Positions 11,901 through 28,897 of a DNA stretch of 64,000 bases are shown one piece after another; the first letter of the stretch is position 1, and each line of letters begins with the position of its first letter. The notes beneath the pieces were generated by a model. That model was not told the origin of the DNA. It searched no databases and worked only from the letters and a program-made list of their open reading frames with translations. The stretch comes from Trichoplax adhaerens. Lineage: Eukaryota > Placozoa > Uniplacotomia > Trichoplacea > Trichoplacidae. Location: NCBI RefSeq assembly GCF_000150275.1, contig NW_002060947.1, positions 7,062,482 through 7,126,481 of the forward strand, read 5' to 3'. The position numbers and the translations under genes were made by a program.

Positions 11901-14020
11901 TGATTGCCCGTCTGCCATTTCGGAAGGGAGAAGCGGCTGTAATGGGTGATCTGATTTATTTAATTTTATTCGATAGTTATAAATTGATCATCGGTAAATA
12001 ATTTTAGTTTGTCTACAGTAATTTCGTAATTGAGAGGCTGACACCGACGAGGACGAGGTCGTGACACTTTTACACGGTATATGGCATTTTTGTACATAAG
12101 TTATCAGAACTAACAATATTTCGACAGCAAAATTATGCTACTTCTTCTTAGTTAACCGGTTAATAATTAGTTACGCTGCTCTCGTACAATTTTCCCTAAT
12201 CCATAATGGATGAGATACGATTCCCTTAATGATTATTACTATAATTATACTGTAGAGTCTAGATATTGTCGCTAGGATTCATGGAAGATTGTATATATCT
12301 TATCACTTGCTGTAAGTACAGTACTGTAATTTTTAATGAAAGATGCAAGCAATTTTATAAGTCTTGACCACTGCAGAGTTGTATCGAATTTACTGCTAGC
12401 CCTCTTCGATTGAAAATATGCATACCGCATTAGTATACGTCTGTGCGTGTTATCACAAAATGAGATAAGCACACAAAATTCTTATCATGTTAACTTTGTA
12501 GCTTAGTTTCAGGTTTCAGTTCCTTATTCTCGCATATTACTAAATGCCATAACGGAAATGAATTTTCGAGGCACAAATTCTGAAATCGGTTAAATTTAAA
12601 CTTATCCCTAGTTTTTCATTTCAAGCGCTAGGTTATTGGTTACTTTTTATTTTATGTATTACAAGAGTTTTTGACATCGTCCTAATAATCTACGTATGAT
12701 TCATCTTCCCTAACTACGAACTAAAACTCTATCAAGCATCCTATCAGAATTAAACTGATTAATCTATTGCCTTGCAACAATTTCTTGTAAACTGAAAACT
12801 TCATTCCGTAGGCACAAACTTGTAAGTGCAGCGCTAATTAAAATTAAATACGTACATTACTGCCTTAACATGCTTGCAGATTAAACGTTTGCAATGCAAA
12901 TCCTTACGATCTAAGACGATAAATAACTGATACATCCTGGCTAATCTTGGATAAGTAAGGTGAAGAAAAGTCTTAACTCATATTTTTTAATAAATCTCAT
13001 CTTATAGACAACTACGCGTATACTTAAAGCAGTCAAAACGATCCTCCTCATATAACCAGTGATAAAGAATTTACTGTCGAACAGTATAACAAGGTAATTT
13101 AGATCATCAGCAATCGTAGAGCTTGCCAATAGTAAGTTAGGTACTGAATATTCAGTAACCAGACGCTTATCAATACCAATCCAATAGCTTGAACGTCTCA
13201 ACCGAGCAACGATCAATTGCTGCTCAAGAACCGTTGAAGGACAAATGCTATCATCCCTCATCAACGGCTATTTAAAAGTGTGGATACACAATTTATCGAA
13301 TACTACGCTCTTGACACTGTACTGTAAAACTAAGCACACTGGAATAATAAACCTTTAAAATATGCTCAGACTACTATAGTATCAAATAAAGATTAAAATC
13401 ATGTTGCTATGCAATGCATGTTAGCTTCTATTACATTATAATACACAATAAGTGCAACACATATTAGTGAATAATTGAAATCTTACTGCAATTTGCATAT
13501 AGGTATAACTAACATTTGTATGTATAATCTTCGTGCTATAGCATTCATTAATGTAATAAAACAAAATATGTATAACATAAGACCGTACTTACTATGACGT
13601 GCAAAGAAGTTTTTCACTCAATCTTACCACTACAGCAATAAATTTTTTCGTGTTGTACCCTTAGTATATTGCTATAGCATGATCTTGAAGACGGCGAAAA
13701 AAAGCAAGGAAAAATTAAAGCATCGAAAACTTACCATTACTACCAAATATGTCAAAGTTGTTGTTCAGTAGCAGCAGCAATTCACAGTAAGCATTTAAGA
13801 AAACATGTTAAAGTAATGTCAACTACAGTTATTGATCAATTTTACCTATATGGATACAGCTTCGTTCAGTAAGTAACGCATAATACATATGTATAGTATT
13901 TATAACAAAATGTGATTAACAGCTAAATAGGAAATAAAGAAATACATCATTAGCAATTAATATAACATTTCAGAGGAATTCACATCTTCATATCGACATT
14001 TTGCAGCGGATTGATGATTA
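8956..14020. other. Long gene-free AT-rich region downstream of OGT
   Basis: About 5 kb with no gene that I can support. At 9100-9120 GGACGGAATACT is tandemly duplicated, and the sequence around it resembles 26740-26800. TGCTCTTAATGACCATTATTT occurs twice, at about 9149 and 9176. Positions 11400-12080 are noticeably richer in G and C than the surroundings but hold no open frame or recognisable element. A minus-strand frame of 106 codons starting with ATG at 13261 has no recognisable motif and is probably chance. Confidence 0.55.
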
Positions 14021-20936
<6,916 letters not shown>

Positions 20937-22404
20937 CTATTTATTTTGGTAATCCGCGACAAAAGTTTCATAATTTGTATAGAGAATAAGATAAAGTTAC
21001 GGTTAGTTCAGTACGAAGCCACAGTCATTAGTACTGACAACAAGATAATGTCTTTACAAGTTTCAGCTTTGATAATTTTACTATGTATTGGTCGGGGCAT
21101 CTTAGCGTATGCGTACTACAGTACAATATTGCCCATTCACAACCTTAAAAACTTGACTGTTCTTCGTACACGGTACAAGATTGGAAAATTTTCAAGACAG
21201 AACTAGGCATTTTGATATTAATATACATAAATGGCTATCCGAGAAGATTTTATAGTTTCCATATTTGTAAAGTGGATTGAATATTAAGTCATGGCTAAAG
21301 TGTAAAATAATCCAATACAGTACTTTTAGACCAAATTGCTACACTCCATGAATCTCACTATTCCATCGAAACCACTACTGCAACGTATTCTACAGCCGAA
21401 CACTATAATGTAAGTCACGTTGAACTGGGCAGAAGGCATCATTTTAGCTTAAGGTTGAACTATAGCCTGTCATGAATTCGAAAGATCAAAACACTGTACG
21501 GTCTACCGATACAGCAGATTCAACTTTTATTTGCCCACTAGCAATAGCACTGGAAAACGATAGCGAATAGTGCCTTGATCATTTCATCTATTTCACGCAC
21601 GAATTGATCTTCAAATTTCGAGACTTATATGATCAAATTTATCATTTACCAACCGACCCGAAATCTTGAATGTTGAATAGTAGCTCAAAAATCATAAAAG
21701 TCGTTCGTCTGTTGTATTAAACAAAGAAATGTCGAAAGTCCTGGACGTATCACGACAGAACCCAAAACGATTACTCGTATAGCTAAGCATAATGTAGTAT
21801 TCGTTTTAATCTCAGTGTATGCACAGTCCGTTACAGTATCAACTATCTTTTTACTCTATCCTAACGACGAGCCTCCGGCTGTTGATTCATAGCCTAAAAC
21901 GATTGCCTTAAAAGTCAGTGGGCAGCCAGCACTCGACATAGCAAAGCACTAATTGACTACAGTACTTGCTCTATGCGTATTACAGCATGGCGCAAAAAAG
22001 CGTTTCAAAAAACGATCAAATCATCCATTTTATGTCCATATTCCTGCTACAGATCGAATCATTTCTACTTTCATGAACAATAGATACTTGACAAAACTTA
22101 CTTTGATCAACCATCGTGATGATTACATCAGTCTTTCAAGGGTAGAAAATTCCTTAAAATGTTTTTTTGTTCGGCCTTAATAATAATATTGATGCACTAC
22201 CGCGTATTTGCAGCTCTTTCAGTACTCCGTCAATCGAGTATTGTTGCAATTAAATAAAGGTTTAGAGGTTGGCGTATGCAAAATATTATACCGACAGGGT
22301 GAGTTTAATCTTGTCCAGATGTCCCTTCCGCCTGTTACATCCAGTCCAGAACCAGTCCAGTACCAGTCCATTGCAAGACAGTTCTGTATGCACGTTCACC
22401 GAGG
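20937..22404. other. OGT/Fic divergent intergenic region
   Basis: The missing 5' exon(s) and promoter of OGT should lie here on the minus strand, but no convincing start exon could be identified. Short plus-strand frames at 20913-21206 and 21953-22180 show no known motif. A short CCAGTCCAG direct repeat lies near 22345-22370. Confidence 0.5.
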
Positions 22405-22855
22405 TACAGTGGTACAGTACCGTTCAGTACAGGTCCATCAAACAGTACAGTATGTTGCGATGAAAGAGATTTTGACACTCTAGTGTCGCGAATCTCTGTT
22501 GGCGACCCTATTGAACCTTACACAGGTCTAGTACAGTGGTGGACTACTCAATATGAAATCTTGTACTGTACAGTACTGTGTACTGTGTGTTACAATGAAT
22601 ATACTGTACTGTACTCAGGTGAGTGCACTGTAGTGCACAGTACAAACCAAACTCGCTACAGTACATACAGTACTTACAGGGGGTGATAATTGGGTTTGTA
22701 GAGGGTGTACTGTACAGTGTACAGTACAGTACAGTACTGTACTGTACCGCTCAAACGGCTCCGTACTGAGTCGGAGTGACATACTGTACAGTACTGTACA
22801 CTACAGTACTGTACTGTATCAATACGACCGTCAACCAGACTCTCATTGGACGTAC
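22405..22855. repeat. GTACW pentamer cluster directly upstream of the Fic gene
   Basis: GTACA/GTACT units are scattered from 22405 and become dense at 22700-22760 and 22780-22860. They end about 50 bp before the Fic start codon at 22907, so they must overlap its promoter or 5' UTR. Confidence 0.8.
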
Positions 22856-22906
22856 TGTACTCAAGCAAATAGGCCAACTGTGAACGAAAATTTCGAAGGA
22901 ATAAAA

Positions 22907-23896
22907 ATGTCTCTGATCGAGGAGCTGCAAGATAACTTTGGCAGTGGATTGAATATAAAACTATGTAAGCATTATACGGAAACGTATTTAGAATTCGATT
23001 TATACAATCAGGAACCGTTTTGGCAGAGTAAAAAGAAAAATTGGCCCACATTATCGCAAATGTTGAACGACATTAAAAACTGGCTTAATCAGATTACTGA
23101 AATAGCTCACGATAATACGAAAGCAAAATTAAATGATTTAATCAAAGATTTTAGATTCAAAACTTTACAGAAAATGATTTTATATACGGCAAATGGTGAA
23201 GACGAAGGGACACAAACTATTGAAATCGTGGACAAAATGGTTAAATCTCTCATAGATAAGACTAAAGATTCATCTTTTACAGCACATAAAGATAAAAAAA
23301 TAAGCTATCAAATTGGTGAAGCGACATTGTTTCTAAAAGACGCTTCATCCAGTATAGTCCCGCGATCTTTAACACCAAGTTTTATTTGCGAAGTTCATGA
23401 AATATTAATGAAAGATTTGATGAGTGGGTGTTCTTCGGAAGAGGGAAAATATCGCTCTGCTAAAGCGTTTACAAAATATGCCCACGAACAGATTGACTAT
23501 GAGGATCCCGAGCATATCGAAAATAGGCTTTGTCACCTTTGTGATCATTACAATTACATGCTGGTCTTCATTTATGAAATTAGGAATGACAAGCAAAAGC
23601 AAATGGAAATCGTTTTCAAGTGTTGTGCATGGTTTATCTTAAATTTTTTAAAGATACATCCATTTAGTGATGGTAACGGTAGAACAGCAAGATTGATAGC
23701 TAGTTATATATTAGGGATTATCTCACCTATCGAAATTCCTATCTATAATGTTTATAGTGACTCAAATAAAGAAGAGTATGTGCAAACAATAAAACTTGGT
23801 CAACAGGATTGTAGCAAACGAGGTTTACTAGCAATTATGATCATTGAAAGTTGTTGGCATATGCTGTTTGATCTTGCAAAGAAAATGAAATTGTAG
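22907..23896 (+). CDS. Intronless Fic-domain protein (putative AMP transferase)
   Basis: Single-exon gene of 329 aa. I start at the ATG at 22907; the open frame extends nine codons further up to a GTG, which is an unlikely start in a eukaryote. The C-terminal Fic domain (about 150-320) carries the complete catalytic motif HPFSDGNGRTAR at residues 251-262, fitting HxFx(D/E)GNGRxxR. The flap region EEGKYRSA lies at 178-185. The N-terminal 140 residues look helical and match nothing I know. Fic enzymes usually transfer AMP from ATP to a hydroxyl of a target protein. There is no membrane anchor and no TPR, so this is not the ER enzyme FICD. I do not see a clear inhibitory (S/T)xxxE(G/N) helix; TANGED at 94-99 is only a near match. 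No signal peptide is visible, so it is probably cytosolic. Target unknown. Confidence 0.9.
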   Translation: MSLIEELQDNFGSGLNIKLCKHYTETYLEFDLYNQEPFWQSKKKNWPTLSQMLNDIKNWLNQITEIAHDNTKAKLNDLIKDFRFKTLQKMILYTANGEDEGTQTIEIVDKMVKSLIDKTKDSSFTAHKDKKISYQIGEATLFLKDASSSIVPRSLTPSFICEVHEILMKDLMSGCSSEEGKYRSAKAFTKYAHEQIDYEDPEHIENRLCHLCDHYNYMLVFIYEIRNDKQKQMEIVFKCCAWFILNFLKIHPFSDGNGRTARLIASYILGIISPIEIPIYNVYSDSNKEEYVQTIKLGQQDCSKRGLLAIMIIESCWHMLFDLAKKMKL

Positions 23897-25890
23897 TCTT
23901 AACAAGCGATCGTAATTGACCAGTGAAACTTGGTATATCGTGAAATTAAAATTATAAGTTTACGGGTTTACTTGAAGATTTTGCAAAGGTAAATTGGATA
24001 GTTCTATTACCATCCTTTCTAAGCGTAATGTAATCTATTTTTGCCTACCAATAATTCTCTTTTTTATTTATTGAAATGAAGTTAATGATGAAAAATTTAT
24101 TTATAATTAGTGTAAAATTTTCTTTACTTTTTAAAAGCAGCTGTGCATATTTTACAGCTTTTTCTCTTATCTATATGATTCAGTATTAGTCGTAGATATC
24201 CATGCTCGTAAGTGTTGTAATGTTAATTTGGTTATTGAGTAGCAATTGATTAAAGTTAAGATGAATCGCCAATTTAAAATGTAATCACTTTTAGCCGCTG
24301 CTGAAGATGTTATTATTGTGCTGTACAAGTCATCTCCTGACCTGAGCGAGCAGACTACGAATAAACAAAATAAGGAATACTTTATAAGCTTTTGATTTCA
24401 ACAATATAAATTAGGGAAAGTCATCCTGCTAGATTACTCGTCTTCTAACATGCATTTACGTTAGTTCATTGAAAAGTAGAGATATTTTTACAGGAAAGTA
24501 GTTGGTTTATTATATTTGTATGTTTACAATAAACTTTCAATAATAAAAACTATTCTACATCGTGGTTGATCTTTCGTCCCTTAACAAATATATTCATTAT
24601 TTAATGAATAAGTAGAGATATAAGAATAAAATATTAATTACATAAATATACTATTAGAAGAAATTTGCTATTGGGATATTGTAATTGCTAGAGGTATCTT
24701 CGGAAATTTAAATATTAAGCTATCTTATTCACACTTTAAACTTTGATATACTCTACGATACATATACAAAGCTCATAGAGGTTAGTATGTTGCAAATACT
24801 GTAATGAAAAGCATTAAATACTAATTTTGTATTACAGAATGGAAGAATATGTCAGTGTCACAAAACATCTTCGTGACAAGCATTTCATAAAAGAATCTCG
24901 AAAATTTTCGGATAAAAAATCACTAAACTCTTCACAAGGATTTTAAGACGCCTTCGCTTTTACGCTATACGACTACAGAATCAATTTTATTCACTATCTG
25001 CCGAGTTTATGTACATTACGGCACAGCTAGCTTTGATGAATCAACTTAACAATGTGACACTTTATTCGAATCAGACAGCTAAATTAATGCAGCAATATTT
25101 ATATCAATGGTCACCTACTGACCTATTTTAGATAACTGGACTATATTGTATTGTAGCAAAGTGAAATTTGTAACATGAAAAAGTATAACTATTTTAGAAA
25201 TTACAAACTGCATGCCTAGTATCAGGTTTGTTCTCCCTGATATCTACCAACAGTGCGACTCTAAATACTGGTAATCTCCTATCGCCAAGAGGAACAGTTA
25301 CACTCCTAGTCTCCTTTAGACAAATTGAATACAAACGTTATTAAAAAATCGTTCAATTTTAGTAAATCTACGTAAACATTAATTATTAGTTTATAGATAA
25401 TATTATAAAACTATTCAGTTATCCGTTAAAAGTGTGTATAATGTCGTAGATAAATTAATGTCAACACATTCCTAGATATGTTACCTTATGCAAAGTATAT
25501 TACAACAGCTATGCAATAGTTACTGTACTCCATAACATATTTACCAATTTACAGAATCATTTACATTGTAAGCAGTAATTGAATAATTTTAAATTATCAA
25601 TCAGAAATAGAATCGCAAGGTGTAGTATCTTAAACGATTAATATCAATTACTATATAAGATTTTTTATTGCAGAACAGCATATAATTTACCGTACCGAAT
25701 TATAAGCACAATGACTCCTTCTTTAATTAATTGTAATCAAAATAAGAATGTTAAATTCCTTAATTTATTCATTTAGTTTTTCACGATAATTCGATCCATG
25801 GCAGTCCGTTGCAATAATACAATTTTATGGTACTTACTAGCACTATTATGTACTATATGCATGTACGACGGGTATTTATATATAAATGTT
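23897..25890. other. Region downstream of the Fic gene
   Basis: AT-rich with no gene seen on either strand. Candidate polyadenylation signals AATAAA occur at 24360 and 24528. Confidence 0.6.
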
Positions 25891-25894
25891 TTTA

Positions 25895-26765
25895 TGTAGA
25901 ATTGTAGAGTAGATTGTATTTAATACTGATATGTGAGCGTATGTTTTATTACTGTGATTGTTTTATTTATGATTAATTTAGTATTATATATTTTAATGAA
26001 TACAATTACTTTTCGTATTTTACCGGATAGATAGTGCGAATAAATGTTATTTATAAAGATTATCGTCATTATATTATTATTTATATTTTAAATATTTTAC
26101 CTAGAACATACTGAATGAGATTTAGGGTTGTATAAGTGCTAAAAAGTATTTTTAGTAGCTATGCAGACTCTTATTTTACGATTACAATTGTTATTTAATA
26201 TGAGTGTTAAATATGTCTGTTTAATATAACGGTTTAATATAACTATTTAATGGCTTGAATACTTGTGTGATTATGGATTAACGGAATGATATTGTGTAAT
26301 ATAACAGGGGTATTATAATAGAGAGTAAACGCGTTATATTACGTGTTATAATGTAATAGATATTATAGTACGTGAAGGTGTATATAGAGAAAGATGTATA
26401 ATCGTAAATATAAATATATTTATAGAGACTTATAGAGTAGATAGATTATATTTAATGCTAGTATATGAGCGTGTGTGTGTGTATTACTTTAATCGTTTAT
26501 TTATTTTTAATTTAAAATTATGTATTGTAATAAATAAAATTACTTTTAGTATTTTACGAGTTAGCTAGTACGATTGAATGTTATTTATTTAGATTATATT
26601 AATTATTGTATTATTTTGTTATTACATATATTACGTAGAATATACAGTATTAGAGTATATTAAAGACTTTATAAGTGTAGAATAGTATTATTTAGCAATA
26701 TAGACTGTTAATTTACGATTGCTATTGTTATATCATATGACTGTTTAATATAACTATTGAATGGA
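25895..26765. repeat. Diverged tandem duplication of about 530 bp period
   Basis: The segment at about 25895-26265 recurs at about 26425-26765. Shared landmarks in order are: a GTAGATTG/TAGATTATATTTAAT start, TATGTGAGCG / TATATGAGCG, ACAATTACTTTTCGTATTTTAC / AAAATTACTTTTAGTATTTTAC, the GAATAAATGTTATTTAT / GATTGAATGTTATTTAT pair, and TAATATAACTATTTAATGG / TAATATAACTATTGAATGG. No open frame is conserved between the copies. Confidence 0.75.
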
Positions 26766-27402
26766 ATACGGTACTGGATGGAATAGGCGTACGATGATGA
26801 GCAGAAGGTGATTGTGTAATATGATAATGGTAAACCCTCGGTGTGAGGAGGTTTTTGCACTGTGGAGCAGCGTCGCGCTGTGGATGAGGTTTGTGCACTG
26901 TGGAGCAGATTTTTACTGTAACGTATTAGCCCTTCTCGGCCGCTATATATCAGGGTCTACTGTTCAGGTTAAGTTCAGTCAAAAAATGGAAAAAAAAATA
27001 AAGAAAGAAACTTATTTCGATTATTTTCCGTGAGGGCCCCAGTACAGTATTCGCAGTACGGTACAGTATAGTATAAAGTACTCTACTCTACTTTGTCTGA
27101 TTTGATACAGGAGAGTGCGAGAAAATCCGAAAATCTGTCTGTACTTGTACAGTACAGTACTTCCCCGCTTCAGGACTAATCGTTCCATCATACTGCACTG
27201 TACTTGTGAGCCACCGTAGCACTGTGCAGAACGACACATTCTTTTCGGATCTTCCCGCATCCTCCAGTAGCTGACAGTGACAGCGGAAGTTTCGTCAAAG
27301 AAAAGAAAGCAGTAAAGGTACAGTATCAAAAATATAAATACGTGCATCAAGCTGAAAGTGGTTTCGATCTTCACCGTCCTATTCTAAATTTACACTGGTA
27401 AA
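26766..27402. other. 5' flank of the Cdd1-like gene with GTACW units
   Basis: GAGGTTT-TGCACTGTGGAGCAG is tandemly repeated at 26850-26910. GTACW units lie at 27040-27075 and 27145-27160, with a single unit at about 27318, ending about 80 bp before the start codon at 27403. No gene is seen. Confidence 0.55.
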
Positions 27403-27858
27403 ATGCAGCGCAAAAGGAAAAAATTTAACAATATAGATGAATATACGAATATGGTAATAAAGGAAGAATTAACAGAGAGTGATTATCATGATGATCTTAC
27501 GTCTTCTTTCAAGCGAGCTAAGAGAAATGGCATTAAGTATATCAAGAAAGAAGATGTCATAAAAGAGTTTACTGTTATACCTTCGATTGGAAAGAGTCTT
27601 GCTGAAGATATGTATAATTTAGATATTAACTCTATTGAAGAGTTGAAGATGCATCATCCTGATCAGATGTACGCAAAATTAAGAGCTCAAGCAGCAGCTC
27701 CTATGTGTAGATGTGTATTATATGCTTTTCGCTGCGCTGTGTATTACGCTAGTATACCTATCCAATATCACGATAAACAATTACTCAAATGGTCGTCATG
27801 GAGCGATAAAAACGTACAAAAATTGAACTTAAATGAGAGATTTAAGCATTTATTTTAA
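27403..27858 (+). CDS. Intronless Cdd1-family helix-hairpin-helix protein
   Basis: Single-exon gene of 151 aa. Residues 56-118 match the Cdd1 ('pathogenicity locus') family known mainly from bacteria. They comprise a helix-hairpin-helix IPSIGKSLAEDMYNLDINSI at 59-78, the DPDQMY-type turn (HPDQMYAKL), a cysteine-containing helix CRCVLYAFRCAVYYA at 102-116, and the family's C-terminal LLKWSSWSD (bacterial proteins typically have LKWW-W). Helix-hairpin-helix modules usually bind DNA without sequence preference; no biochemical role of Cdd1 is known to me. The N-terminal 50 residues are Lys/Glu-rich with a possible basic nuclear signal (KRKK). It lies between the Fic gene and NUDC. A polyadenylation signal AATAAA at 27990 follows at a normal distance. 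Confidence 0.85.
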   Translation: MQRKRKKFNNIDEYTNMVIKEELTESDYHDDLTSSFKRAKRNGIKYIKKEDVIKEFTVIPSIGKSLAEDMYNLDINSIEELKMHHPDQMYAKLRAQAAAPMCRCVLYAFRCAVYYASIPIQYHDKQLLKWSSWSDKNVQKLNLNERFKHLF

Positions 27859-28654
27859 ATGGTTGTCCGATGGAGATGACAATATTTGATATATTGCTAA
27901 TTTTTATGACTTCGGTTATATTGCATGCTGACTTTTTTTTTAAAAATGCTGTACTTATTGTACAATCCTGCACGATATCGCGTTATGTTAATAAAACTTC
28001 AAATTTACTGTACAGTATACGCGTATACAGTCAATTTTACTAGTGAATTACATCATATTAATCATCAATTACATCGGTGAATTACATCATATACCAGCTG
28101 ATGTTCACTAGTATGTTTTTGTTAATAAAATTTCCTTGGCTGCTTTTGAGCACTATACGTAAAACTTGAATACGGAATTGACCTTATTCGGTATAAAATA
28201 CGTTCATTTTTAATATTTTATAGCATTTTGGACCCATTTCGAATACTACTCACAGCTTTCAGAATATTGAGTACTATGCAACTTTGGACATTGCCACAAT
28301 TTTTAAATGTAGTGCATACATATTTAATTTTAACGTACTATGTAATTTAGTAGTCCATGGGTATTCCTTTAGCGATTACGTATTGTCTAATTTCTTTCGT
28401 AATACAGTAATGAAAAATTATGATACTATACGCAGCTATTACGATCGATCTGAATGTAAGTACGTGAAAACTCACTTTGTGCGCCATTCTGTGTTGAACT
28501 CAAAATCCCTTTAATTGTAACCAATTACGTAATGCCGTAAAGTAGAAAATTTCAATACATTTTCGAATATTTAACAATTATGCAATACTGCATTAAGTAG
28601 GTGGAAGCATAGGGACCTGGAAAGATGTTATGAAGAGCAATTTTTAGATGTCAA

Positions 28655-28689
<35 letters not shown>

Positions 28690-28897
28690 AATTTTACCGC
28701 AACAATCAATGATTCTCTCCTCTAAATATAATAGAATATATTTTATTAAGTGAATTAAGTTCCAAGTTAAGGGAAAATTTCTACAGTAGTTAGTTGCGAA
28801 AGGAATTTGTCATCATAGTACCAAGCTCACAAACATCGTTAATAGATTGCGTACTAGACTACACAAAGAGCCCGAAATGTCGCCTTTAGAAATCCAA
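27859..28897. other. Convergent Cdd1/NUDC intergenic region
   Basis: No gene is seen. A (TA)n microsatellite occupies 28656-28686. TTTATT at 28742-28747 reads AATAAA on the minus strand and is a plausible NUDC polyadenylation signal. An open frame at 28284-28514 has no recognisable content. Confidence 0.6.
28656..28686. repeat. (TA)n microsatellite
   Basis: Thirty-one uninterrupted bases of alternating T and A in the NUDC 3' flank. Confidence 0.95.

Noticed and set aside
11400-12080. G/C-richer block as a possible LTR or transposon relic
   Set aside because: No terminal repeats, no target-site duplication and no reverse transcriptase, integrase or transposase motif in any frame.
12941-13261. 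Minus-strand frame of 106 codons downstream of OGT
   Set aside because: It has an ATG but no recognisable motif, no splice context and composition like the surrounding non-coding DNA. Kept out of the gene list.
22880-22906. GTG start for the Fic gene, nine codons upstream
   Set aside because: Initiation at GTG is not expected for an animal gene, and an ATG follows in frame at 22907.
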